DNA of 8,791 bases from LMUY01 sp964657445 (GTDB taxonomy: Bacteria; Pseudomonadota; Alphaproteobacteria; Acetobacterales; Acetobacteraceae): contig CAZZVB010000184.1 of the NCBI GenBank assembly GCA_964657445.1, positions 1 to 8,791 of the forward strand, given 5' to 3'. Made by a program: the position numbers and the translations under genes. Positions 1 through 6,500 of the stretch are shown here, in pieces; position 1 is the stretch's first letter, and every line of letters begins with the position of its first letter. The notes beneath the pieces are model-generated. The model searched no databases. It had not been told where the DNA came from and worked only from the letters and a program-made list of their open reading frames with translations.

Positions 1-62
1 TTCGCGACCCTGGCGGCGAAGGCTCCGGCGCGGTGTTCGCGCTGACGCTGCCGCAGCGCTGA
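1..62 (+). CDS. Sensor histidine kinase, C-terminal end (partial)
   Basis: The reading frame starting at base 3 encodes 19 residues, RDPGGEGSGAVFALTLPQR, and then TGA at 60-62. A glycine-rich stretch followed by a hydrophobic strand ending in LP matches the end of the HATPase_c domain of histidine kinases (the G2-box region, GxGxGxxFxLxLP). The stop overlaps the ATG of the following response regulator by one base, so the two are probably translated in a coupled way as a two-component pair. The sensor, membrane and dimerisation parts lie outside the window, so the signal sensed cannot be inferred. The call rests on a short tail plus the neighbour. Confidence 0.72.
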   Translation, partial: RDPGGEGSGAVFALTLPQR

Positions 63-1438
63 TGCCGCTGATCCTTATCATCGACGATGACCAGGCCTTG
101 CGCACCGCCATGGCGACGGCGCTGACCGATCTCGGCCATGGTACTGCAGAAGCGCCGGATGGCGAGGCGGCGCTGGACTGGCTGGCCCGGCACCGGGCGG
201 ATGCGGTGCTGCTTGATCTGCGGATGCCCGGGCTGGACGGGATGGAAGTGCTCCGCCGCATTCGTGCCCGGCCCTCGCCGCCGCCGGTCGCGATCCTTAC
301 CGCCGTGCCGACCAGCACCAACACGATCGAGGCGATGCGCCTGGGTGCCGCCGACCACCTCGCCAAGCCGATCAGTCGGGCCGGGCTGCAGGCGCTCCTG
401 CAACGCATGCTGCCGGCGCCGGGTCCTGCCCCGGCCGCATCGCAACCGTCGGAGGAAGGGGAATTAGTAGGCGCCTCGGCGGCGATGCGCGACGTGCAGA
501 AATCGATCGGGCTGCTGGCCGATAGCGACGCCACGGTGCTGTTGCTCGGCGAAACCGGCACCGGGAAGGAGGTGGTGGCCCGGGCCATCCATCGCCACGG
601 CAGCCGATCCAAGGCGCCATTCGTCCCTGTGAACTGCGCCGCCATCCCAGCCGAATTGCTGGAAAGCCTGCTGTTCGGGCATGTGCGCGGCGCCTTCACC
701 GGGGCTGTCGGCGACCGCGCCGGATCGTTCCGCGAAGCGCAAGGCGGCACGTTATTCCTGGACGAGATCGGCGACATGGCATTGGCGATGCAGGCCAAGC
801 TGCTGCGTGTCCTGCAGGAGCGGGTGGTCACGCCAATCGGCGGCAAGCCGGTGGGGGTGAACGTGCGCGTCATCGCGGCCACCCACCGCGACCTGGTGAA
901 GGCGGTGCGGGACGGGCGGTTCCGTGAAGACCTGTATTACCGGCTCGGCGTAGTGCCAGTGTCCTTGCCGCCGCTGCGGGACCGGCTGGCCGACATCATT
1001 CCGCTGGCGGAGCACTTCCTGGCCCAGGATGGCGGCAAGCGACTGGGCGCCGACGCAGCGGCGCGGCTGCTCGCGCATCCCTGGCCCGGCAACGTGCGCG
1101 AGTTGCTGAACGCCATGAAGCGTGCGGCCACGTTGGTGCGGCGGCCGGTGATCAACGCCGGTGACCTGGATTTTCTGGATGCCGGGCCTGGCCCGGCAGC
1201 GCTGGACACGGACTGGCTGTCCGGCTCGCTGCCGGATGCGGTGGCGCGGGTGGAAGCGGAGATGATCCGCCGGGCCTTGGCGGCGAGCGGCGGCAACCGC
1301 GCCCAGGCAGCCGAGCGTCTCGGCATCAGGCGGCAACTGCTTTACCAGAAGCTGGCAAAACACGGGTTTAGCCTGTCTGCAAATGGGACGGACGACGTCT
1401 CGGAAGCGGACGCTGAAGACACCGGCCTCGATCCATAA
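62..1438 (+). CDS. Sigma-54-dependent response regulator, NtrC/AtoC class
   Basis: 458 aa with three domains in the NtrC order. The receiver is at about 1-116, with acidic residues D8-D10, phospho-acceptor D52 in LLDLRMP, T80 and K102. The AAA+ ATPase is at about 135-365, with Walker A GETGTGKE at 163-170, the sigma-54-contacting loop GAFTGA at 210-215 and Walker B LFLDE at 231-235. A Fis-type helix-turn-helix lies at about 400-436, followed by an acidic tail. Phosphorylated proteins of this class bind upstream sites and hydrolyse ATP to open sigma-54 RNA polymerase promoters. The complete GAFTGA argues that sigma-54 activation is retained. The ATG overlaps the kinase stop (TGATG) and no clear Shine-Dalgarno precedes it, consistent with coupling. 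A consensus sigma-54 promoter lies 28 bases past the stop. The specific paralogue cannot be named. Confidence 0.93.
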   Translation: MPLILIIDDDQALRTAMATALTDLGHGTAEAPDGEAALDWLARHRADAVLLDLRMPGLDGMEVLRRIRARPSPPPVAILTAVPTSTNTIEAMRLGAADHLAKPISRAGLQALLQRMLPAPGPAPAASQPSEEGELVGASAAMRDVQKSIGLLADSDATVLLLGETGTGKEVVARAIHRHGSRSKAPFVPVNCAAIPAELLESLLFGHVRGAFTGAVGDRAGSFREAQGGTLFLDEIGDMALAMQAKLLRVLQERVVTPIGGKPVGVNVRVIAATHRDLVKAVRDGRFREDLYYRLGVVPVSLPPLRDRLADIIPLAEHFLAQDGGKRLGADAAARLLAHPWPGNVRELLNAMKRAATLVRRPVINAGDLDFLDAGPGPAALDTDWLSGSLPDAVARVEAEMIRRALAASGGNRAQAAERLGIRRQLLYQKLAKHGFSLSANGTDDVSEADAEDTGLDP

Positions 1439-1465
1439 ACCGAGGTAATTCATGCTCTTACGATC

Positions 1466-1480
1466 TGGCACGGCGGTTGC
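1466..1480 (+). promoter_or_regulatory. Consensus sigma-54 (-24/-12) promoter
   Basis: TGGCAC at 1466-1471, a 5-base spacer GGCGG, and TTGC at 1477-1480. The invariant GG (1467-1468) and GC (1479-1480) are separated by exactly 10 bases, as required for RpoN promoters (TGGCAC-N5-TTGC). Taking the final C as -12 puts the transcript start near 1492. That leaves a leader of about 29 nt containing AGGAG (1506-1510) before the ATG at 1521. It follows directly after a gene for a GAFTGA-containing sigma-54 activator. Activator binding sites were looked for upstream, but no convincing dyad was found. Confidence 0.72.
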
Positions 1481-1520
1481 GCTGAGATGGCCGGGCACCA
1501 CGCCCAGGAGACACAGAGCC

Positions 1521-2240
1521 ATGAGGACCCGATACGTCCTGGTCGCCGCCGGCCTGCTCGCGGGCAGCGCGGCGGCGGCAATCGCGCAGTCGCAGACCCC
1601 GTACGACTTCGACCAGCTCCCCGCGTTCCACGGTAAGGCGGCGCAATACAGCCTGACCCCGCGCGGCGATGTGGACGGGCTGATCCTGGGCGATGGCACG
1701 GAGGTGCATTTCGCCCCGCATCTCGGCACGCAACTGGTCTTCATCGTGAAGCCCGGCGACGACGTGACGATCCACGGGCTGCGCGCCCGCGCGGTGCCGA
1801 TGGTGCAAGCCATGTCCATCACCAACGACACCAGCCACGCGACCGTGAGCGATGGCGGCCCACCCGGTGGCCCGCCACCCGGGCCTCCGCCAGGTCCCCG
1901 CGGCCCCGCAGGGCCCGGCGACGGACCGATGTTGACAGCGCAAGGTCAGGTCAAAGCAACGCTGCATGGCCCCCGCGGGGAGGTGAACGGCGCGTTGCTC
2001 GAAGACGGCACGATCATTCGCATGCCGCCGCCGGAGGCCCAACGGCTGGCCGGCCAGTTACAGCCAGGCACTCCGGTGTTCGTGCAGGGGAACGGTTACG
2101 CCGGGCCGCTCGGCAAGGTGGTTGCAGCACGCTCCATCGGGCCGGACGCGAGCCAGCTCACGCCCATCGCGGCGCCACCCCCGCCGCCCCGCGGCCCCGG
2201 CAACCGCCCACCGCCGCCGCCGCCAGGCCCAGCGCTCTAG
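1521..2240 (+). CDS. Exported proline-rich protein with two similar modules, function unknown
   Basis: 239 aa. The N-terminus is a classical signal peptide: MRTR, a hydrophobic core to about residue 20, and probable cleavage after AIA (22/23), so it should be periplasmic or secreted. Two related modules follow at about 37-105 and 141-208. Each has a G(D/E)V(D/N)GxxLxDGT core, then a PGxxVxxxG turn and a VVAARSI/MVQAMSI-like strand. They are separated by a Pro/Gly linker (about 113-136), and a second Pro-rich tail covers about 219-239. The modules look like small beta-barrel (OB-like) domains, which is only an inference. Start choice: ATG 1521 has AGGAG upstream, gives the signal peptide its proper n-region and lies downstream of the sigma-54 promoter. 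An in-frame ATG at 1452 has its own GAGGT but would add 23 residues before the signal peptide and would contain the promoter. Probably the target of the adjacent response regulator. Confidence 0.8.
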   Translation: MRTRYVLVAAGLLAGSAAAAIAQSQTPYDFDQLPAFHGKAAQYSLTPRGDVDGLILGDGTEVHFAPHLGTQLVFIVKPGDDVTIHGLRARAVPMVQAMSITNDTSHATVSDGGPPGGPPPGPPPGPRGPAGPGDGPMLTAQGQVKATLHGPRGEVNGALLEDGTIIRMPPPEAQRLAGQLQPGTPVFVQGNGYAGPLGKVVAARSIGPDASQLTPIAAPPPPPRGPGNRPPPPPPGPAL

Positions 2241-2251
2241 AGGCCCACCCT

Positions 2252-2292
2252 GCTTCGCGTATCCGGGCCTAAGTCGCCCGCATACGCGAAGC
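2252..2292. terminator. Long hairpin between convergent genes, probable bidirectional terminator
   Basis: GCTTCGCGTAT (2252-2262) is perfectly complementary to ATACGCGAAGC (2282-2292). Inside, after one C/C mismatch, CGGGC (2264-2268) pairs with GCCCG (2276-2280) around the 7-nt loop CTAAGTC. It lies 12 bases after the stop of the secreted protein and faces the convergent fhs stop. No T-tract follows on either strand, so a terminator role is inferred from position and stem strength. It could also be a copy of a dispersed palindromic element. Confidence 0.6.
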
Positions 2293-2298
2293 GATTGC

Positions 2299-2320
2299 GG
2301 AGGCTGAATCGACAGCCTCC
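2299..2320. terminator. Short hairpin downstream of fhs, possible terminator
   Basis: GGAGGCTG (2299-2306) pairs perfectly with CAGCCTCC (2313-2320) around a 6-nt loop. It starts 7 bases beyond the fhs stop when read on the minus strand and precedes the longer hairpin. No U-run follows. Its position fits 3'-end formation or stabilisation of the fhs message. Confidence 0.5.
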
Positions 2321-2327
2321 CGTGATC

Positions 2328-3989
2328 CTAAAACAACCCGCTGATCTCGCCATCCGCGTCCAGCCCTATGCCCTCGGCGGCCGGGTGGCGGGGCAGGCCG
2401 GGCATGGTCATGATGTCTCCGCACACGGCCACCACAAACCCGGCGCCAGCCGATAGCCGCACCTCCCGCACCGGCAGCACGAAACCGGCCGGCGCCCCCA
2501 TGACCGACGGGTCGGCGGTGAAGCTGTACTGCGTCTTGGCAATGCAGACCGGCAGATGGCCATGCCCCGCTGCCTCGAACGCGGCCAGCCGCTTGGCCAC
2601 CGCGGGTGGCAGCACGATGTCGTCGGCACGGTAGATTTCGCGGGCGATGGTCCGCAGCTTGTCCGCAAGCGCCAACTCGCTCGGGTAAAGCGGGTGATAG
2701 CCGGACGGGCCAGCGTCCACATGGCGCATCACGGCATGGGCCAGCGCCTCCGCCCCTGCGGCGCCATCCGCCCAGTGCGAGCACAGCACCACCTCGACGC
2801 CCGGCAGCGCGCTGCGCACCGCCGCATACTCCGCCTCCGTATCGCCGGTGAAGCGATTGAGCGCCACCAGCACCGGCAGTCCGAACTTGCCCATATTCTC
2901 CACGTGGCGTGCCAGATTGACCACGCCACGCGTGACAGCAGCGGCGTCTTCGCGCCCGAGATCCGCGCGGGCGACGCCACCATGCATCTTCAGCGCACGC
3001 ACTGTTGCGACGACGACGCTACAGGCAGGGTGCAACCCTGCGGACCGGCACTTGATGTCCAGGAATTTCTCGCCGCCCAGGTCGGCGCCGAACCCGGCTT
3101 CTGTCACCACTACGTCCGCCAGCTTGAGGCCGAGCCGCGTCGCCATGACCGAGTTGCAGCCATGCGCGATATTGGCGAACGGCCCGCCATGCACGAAAGC
3201 GGCCGTTCCCTCCAACGTCTGCACCAGGTTCGGCTGCAGCGCGTCCCGCAACAGCGCCGCCATTGCGCCGTCCGCCTTCAGGCTGCTCGCAGTGACGGGG
3301 CCGTCGCGGCCGGGTGCGGCGACCATCCGCCCGAGCCGGGCCTGCAGATCGGCCAGGTCTTGCGCCAGGCAGAACACTGCCATCACCTCGGAAGCCACGG
3401 TGATGTCGAAGCTGTCCTGCCGCGGCGCGCCGTTGCCGGGGCCGCCAAGCCCCTGCACCAGTTCGCGCAGGGCACGGTCATTCATGTCCATCGCGCGCCG
3501 CCAGCTTACCCGGCGCACATCGATCCCGAGCGCATTGCCCCAGTAGATGTGGTTGTCCAGCATGGCGGCGAGCAGGTTGTTGGCCGCGGTGATCGCGTGG
3601 AAATCCCCCGTAAAATGCAGGTTGATCTCCGCCATGGGCGCGACCTGGGCCAAACCCCCACCGGTCGCGCCGCCTTTCACGCCGAAGCACGGCCCCAATG
3701 AGGGTTCGCGCAAACAGATCGCCGCCCTTCGCCCGATCCGCCGCAGCGCGTCGCCGAGCCCGATCGTCGTAGTCGTCTTGCCCTCACCCGCGGGCGTCGG
3801 GCTGATGCCCGTGACCAGCACCAGCGCACCGTCCGGCTTGCTGGCCAAGCTGTCGATGAAGTCAAAGCCTACCTTCGCCTTGAACCGGCCATAGGGTTCG
3901 AGCGCATCACCCGGGATGCCGAGGGTAGCCGCGATATCCGCGATCGGCTTCAACGTCGCTGCGTTGGCGATCTCGATATCGGAGCGCAT
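2328..3989 (-). CDS. fhs: Formate--tetrahydrofolate ligase
   Basis: 553 aa, the normal full length. This cytoplasmic enzyme uses ATP to join formate to tetrahydrofolate, giving 10-formyl-THF for one-carbon metabolism (purines, formyl-Met, and via methylene-THF serine). Visible motifs are the P-loop TPAGEGKT (65-72), REPSLGPCFG (94-103), the family signature region GVKGGATGGG (103-112) followed by NLHFTGDFHA, VASEVMAV (198-205) and HGGPFANIAHGCNS (267-280). The signature reads GGATGGGL where most members I recall have GGAAGGGY, a mild divergence. The ATG overlaps the TGA of the upstream aminotransferase by one base and has no obvious Shine-Dalgarno, so translation probably depends on the upstream gene. 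The stop is TAG at 2328-2330, followed by two hairpins. Confidence 0.97.
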   Translation of the reverse strand: MRSDIEIANAATLKPIADIAATLGIPGDALEPYGRFKAKVGFDFIDSLASKPDGALVLVTGISPTPAGEGKTTTTIGLGDALRRIGRRAAICLREPSLGPCFGVKGGATGGGLAQVAPMAEINLHFTGDFHAITAANNLLAAMLDNHIYWGNALGIDVRRVSWRRAMDMNDRALRELVQGLGGPGNGAPRQDSFDITVASEVMAVFCLAQDLADLQARLGRMVAAPGRDGPVTASSLKADGAMAALLRDALQPNLVQTLEGTAAFVHGGPFANIAHGCNSVMATRLGLKLADVVVTEAGFGADLGGEKFLDIKCRSAGLHPACSVVVATVRALKMHGGVARADLGREDAAAVTRGVVNLARHVENMGKFGLPVLVALNRFTGDTEAEYAAVRSALPGVEVVLCSHWADGAAGAEALAHAVMRHVDAGPSGYHPLYPSELALADKLRTIAREIYRADDIVLPPAVAKRLAAFEAAGHGHLPVCIAKTQYSFTADPSVMGAPAGFVLPVREVRLSAGAGFVVAVCGDIMTMPGLPRHPAAEGIGLDADGEISGLF

Positions 3990-5104
3990 CAGGCGGCTCG
4001 CGCCAAGGTCACGCCCATGGCGGCCAGCGCCTCACCCATGGCGGCAACGGCGGCCGTCATGTCTGCGGGCGTGATGGCGCCGATGCAGCCGACCCGAAAC
4101 GACGGCTGGTCCGTGTTGTAGAAATTGCTGATTAGGAAGCCGCGGGTTTTCAGCGCATCGACGAAGCCCTGCAGCGACCAGGCGGGATGGGCCGGCGCGT
4201 GCACGTTCACCACGATCGGCCCCTGCATCGACAGGGCCAAATAGGGTCGTAAGCCGAGCCGGCGCACTCCATCATACAGCACGCGCATGTTGGCGGTGTA
4301 GCGTTCCAGCCGCGCCGCCGGGCCGCCTGCTGCGTCGAACAGGTCGAGCGCGGCCTGGAACGCTGCCATCACCTGCGCCGGCGGCGTGAAGCGGAAGCTG
4401 CCCCAGCCGACCCGCAAAGCGTGCTGGTAGATGTCCGCAAGGTCGAACGACCAGCTGCCGGCACGCCCCTGGCACTCGATCAGGCGATCCACACGGGCCA
4501 CCGCAAACGCCAGACCGGGCAGACCCTCGAGGCACTTGTTGGCCGTGAACACCGCGGCATCGACCATGGGCAGGGCCGATAGGTCCAGCGGCAATGCGCC
4601 GAACGCAGACACAGCGTCCACGATCACCCGCCGCCCAGCCTGGCCCGCTGCCTCGGCCAGGCGAGGCACGTCATGGATGATCCCGCTGCCGGTCTCGCTA
4701 TAGACGAGCACGACATGACTGACCGACGGGTCGGCATTGAGCGCGTCGCGCAGCATAGCCGGGTCCGCGCGCTCGGTCTCGGCGACAGGCAACGTGACGA
4801 CATCGCAGCCAATCTCCCGCGCGAGCCGCATCGCCCGGTCAGCATAGGCGCCGGTTGCCGGGATCAGCACCCGCCCTCCGCGCGGCGCGAAGGTGCGCAA
4901 CGCCGCCTCGACCGCGAAATGCCCGCAGCCCTGCAAGGGTAGCGTTGCATGGGTTGCTTCATGCGTCCCGGCGATACGCAGCACGCGGGCGCGAATATCG
5001 ATGTTCAGCGGGCGGAAGTCGTTGTCCCACGGGGCGTAATCCTGCGCAGCCGCAGCGCGCACGGCGGGATCGGTCGTGACCGGCCCAGGGATAAGCAGCT
5101 TCAT
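3989..5104 (-). CDS. PhnW-like class V aminotransferase (2-aminoethylphosphonate--pyruvate transaminase family)
   Basis: 371 aa, close to the roughly 365-aa PhnW size. It is a fold-type I PLP enzyme. The N-terminal LIPGPVTTDP, the LQGCGHFAVEAAL segment (57-69), VDAVSAFGALPLD (162-174, cofactor-contacting D163), the PLP lysine K190 in ANKCLEGLPG, WGSFRFTPP (234-242) and SFRVGCIG (335-342, with R337 as probable carboxylate-binding arginine) match the PhnW subfamily better than serine--glyoxylate aminotransferases. PhnW converts 2-aminoethylphosphonate and pyruvate to phosphonoacetaldehyde and alanine. No other phosphonate gene is in view, and the coupled neighbour is formate--THF ligase, so another amino donor or acceptor such as glyoxylate or serine is possible. 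Start: ATG 5104 is preceded by GAGGGA at about 5 nt spacing. An ATG at 5158 would add 18 residues unlike the family. Confidence 0.85.
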   Translation of the reverse strand: MKLLIPGPVTTDPAVRAAAAQDYAPWDNDFRPLNIDIRARVLRIAGTHEATHATLPLQGCGHFAVEAALRTFAPRGGRVLIPATGAYADRAMRLAREIGCDVVTLPVAETERADPAMLRDALNADPSVSHVVLVYSETGSGIIHDVPRLAEAAGQAGRRVIVDAVSAFGALPLDLSALPMVDAAVFTANKCLEGLPGLAFAVARVDRLIECQGRAGSWSFDLADIYQHALRVGWGSFRFTPPAQVMAAFQAALDLFDAAGGPAARLERYTANMRVLYDGVRRLGLRPYLALSMQGPIVVNVHAPAHPAWSLQGFVDALKTRGFLISNFYNTDQPSFRVGCIGAITPADMTAAVAAMGEALAAMGVTLARAA

Positions 5105-5120
5105 GACGTCCCTCGAAATG

Positions 5121-5141
5121 ACAGGCCAAGCCGTGGCCTGT
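5121..5141. promoter_or_regulatory. Inverted repeat upstream of the aminotransferase/fhs operon
   Basis: ACAGGCCA (5121-5128) and TGGCCTGT (5134-5141) form a perfect 8-bp inverted repeat with a 5-base spacer. It lies 16 bases upstream of the aminotransferase ATG, just before its ribosome binding site, in the gap shared with the divergent gene at 5206. It could be an operator for a dimeric regulator or an mRNA leader hairpin. No regulator family can be assigned. Confidence 0.45.
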
Positions 5142-5192
5142 TTGCCAGCCCAGATCAAGCCGCAGCAGCTATGCGGCGCGCAAGGGGTCCGC

Positions 5193-5198
5193 TACTCT
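5193..5198 (+). promoter_or_regulatory. Possible -10 element for a leaderless transcript
   Basis: TACTCT ends 7 bases before the ATG at 5206, and no Shine-Dalgarno lies at usable distance (AAGGGG is about 18 bases away). A -10-like hexamer at this distance would start the transcript at or next to the A of the ATG, as in leaderless genes of high-GC bacteria. No good -35 hexamer is visible, so support is weak. Confidence 0.3.
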
Positions 5199-5205
5199 GA
5201 CGCGC

Positions 5206-5601
5206 ATGACGCTACCCTTTTCGCTGCCGGACTGGGTTCCGCCTTGGGTCGGTTTCGCCGCCATCGTGGTTGCTGGGCTATTCATCCTGGCATTCCTGCT
5301 GATGCCGTTCAGTGTGTTTGGCCTTAAGGGCCGGCTCGAAGTCGTGGAGGCCAGGCTGGACGAAATCCAGGCCGAGATCCGCAACCTCGCCCTCCGACTG
5401 CCCGAACCGGTGCGCACCGACTACGAACCGGAACTCGACGATCGCCGGCGGTGGGCAGACTCGACGGCTCGCCCGCCCATCCCGCCGCGGCCGCTGTCGT
5501 CACCAGGCCTGGCCCAGGATGACCGGCCGCCGCCATCGCCGGCTCGTCGGGTGCAACCCGGCCGGAGCGTCCGCACCGAGCCGCGACTGGGCCCGAATTG
5601 A
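5206..5601 (+). CDS. Small membrane protein with coiled coil and Pro-rich tail, unknown function
   Basis: 131 aa, not recognised as a named family. It has one strongly hydrophobic segment at about 14-36 (GFAAIVVAGLFILAFLLMPF), then a charged heptad-like helix at about 41-65 (GRLEVVEARLDEIQAEIRNL), and then an Arg/Pro-rich, probably disordered tail to the end. The tail is presumably cytoplasmic, but topology is not certain. The gene diverges from the aminotransferase operon and lies 21 bases upstream of nadK on the same strand, so the two are probably co-transcribed. The tail composition is simply that of GC-rich codons, but the hydrophobic and amphipathic segments argue for a real gene. The start has no clear Shine-Dalgarno and may be leaderless. 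Confidence 0.72.
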   Translation: MTLPFSLPDWVPPWVGFAAIVVAGLFILAFLLMPFSVFGLKGRLEVVEARLDEIQAEIRNLALRLPEPVRTDYEPELDDRRRWADSTARPPIPPRPLSSPGLAQDDRPPPSPARRVQPGRSVRTEPRLGPN

Positions 5602-5622
5602 CCGATCCCGAATGACTTTCCG

Positions 5623-6423
5623 ATGAGCGTCACGCTCACTGACGATCCCGCGCCGGAGCCGATCGAGCGCATCGCTTTCATCGCCGCCAGGACCGAGACG
5701 GCCGCAGCAGGGCGGGAGCGCCTGATCGCCCGCTACGGCGATGCCGGGCTGGATGACGCCCAGGTGATCGTGGCCCTGGGTGGCGACGGGCATTTGCTGG
5801 AAACGCTGCACGCGATCACCAGCCGTCCGCTGCCGGTTTACGGAATGAACTGCGGCTCGGTGGGGTTCATGATGAACCCCTTCAACGAGGACGACCTGCC
5901 GGGCCGGCTATCCCGTGCCCAGGCGGCCGTGCTGCACCCATTGCGCATGCACGCCGTCACCCAGGCCGGCGCCGTCGAGGAAGCCGTCGCCCTGAACGAG
6001 GTCAGTCTGCTCCGGCAACTTCGGCAAGCGGCCAAGATCCGGATTTCGGTCGATGGCCGCGTGCGCGTGCCCGAACTGATTTGCGATGGTGTGCTGGTGT
6101 CCACCCCCGCCGGGTCAACCGCCTACAACCTCTCGGCGCACGGACCGATCGTGCCGCTGTCCGCAAACCTCCTGCCGTTGACACCCATCAGCGCGTTCCG
6201 GCCCCGGCGCTGGCGCGGCGCCTTATTGCCGAGCACGGCCGACGTGCTGTTCGAGGTGCTGGAGCCGGAGAAGCGTCCGGTCGCTGCCGTCGCAGACGCA
6301 TTCGAGGTGCGAAATGTCGCGTCGGTGGCGGTGAGCGAAGACCGCACGCTTGCCTGGACGGTGTTGTTCGAGCCCGACATGGCGCTGTCCGAACGCATCA
6401 TCGCCGAACAGTTCACCGTGTAG
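5623..6423 (+). CDS. nadK: NAD kinase (short alphaproteobacterial type)
   Basis: 266 aa. It phosphorylates NAD+ with ATP (or polyphosphate in some members) to make NADP+, an essential cytoplasmic step. The GGDG nucleotide motif is at 53-56, NE at 125-126 (LNEVSLLR), CDG at 154-156 and the TPAGSTAY motif at 161-168, followed by NLSAHGPIVPL and TPISAFRPRRWRGALLP. SAHGP with histidine and the FRPRRWRGALLP segment are, from memory, usual for alphaproteobacterial NAD kinases. The protein lacks the longer N-terminus of the E. coli enzyme. The gene follows the small membrane protein gene by 21 bases, has no obvious Shine-Dalgarno, and is followed by a strong palindrome at 6468-6492. Confidence 0.96.
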   Translation: MSVTLTDDPAPEPIERIAFIAARTETAAAGRERLIARYGDAGLDDAQVIVALGGDGHLLETLHAITSRPLPVYGMNCGSVGFMMNPFNEDDLPGRLSRAQAAVLHPLRMHAVTQAGAVEEAVALNEVSLLRQLRQAAKIRISVDGRVRVPELICDGVLVSTPAGSTAYNLSAHGPIVPLSANLLPLTPISAFRPRRWRGALLPSTADVLFEVLEPEKRPVAAVADAFEVRNVASVAVSEDRTLAWTVLFEPDMALSERIIAEQFTV

Positions 6424-6467
6424 GACGGCTGAGCCGCAAGCGATTGCCGCGGCGCCGGGTCCGCGTG

Positions 6468-6492
6468 GATGGCCGGGTTAGACCCGGCCATC
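6468..6492. repeat. REP-like palindrome between convergent genes, likely terminator
   Basis: GATGGCCGGGT (6468-6478) and ACCCGGCCATC (6482-6492) are perfect reverse complements around a 3-base TAG centre. With one bulge the stem can extend by CGT/ACG. It lies 44 bases after the nadK stop and 8 bases from the end of the convergent yidB-like gene. From memory, near-identical palindromes (GATGGCCGGGT...ACCCGGCCATGAC) are scattered between genes in many Alphaproteobacteria and produce spurious peptides such as VDGRVKPGHD or MAGSSPA. The equivalents VDGRVRPGH and MAGSNPA can be read here. It probably acts as a bidirectional terminator or an mRNA 3'-end stabiliser. Confidence 0.7.
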
Positions 6493-6500
6493 ACGGAGCG

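Noticed and set aside
1452..1520. Upstream ATG at 1452 for the secreted protein
   Set aside because: It has GAGGT upstream, but it would bury the signal peptide behind 23 residues and place the sigma-54 promoter inside the coding region. Kept only as an alternative.
752..1831. 359-aa minus-strand open frame opposite the response regulator and the secreted protein gene
   Set aside because: It is antisense to two well-supported coding regions. Its translation has no recognisable domain and is rich in Arg/Pro/His/Gln, as expected for shadow frames in GC-rich DNA.
2556..3701. 381-aa plus-strand open frame opposite fhs
   Set aside because: It is entirely antisense to a clear formate--THF ligase and shows no family motif. 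The long open frame comes from high GC content.
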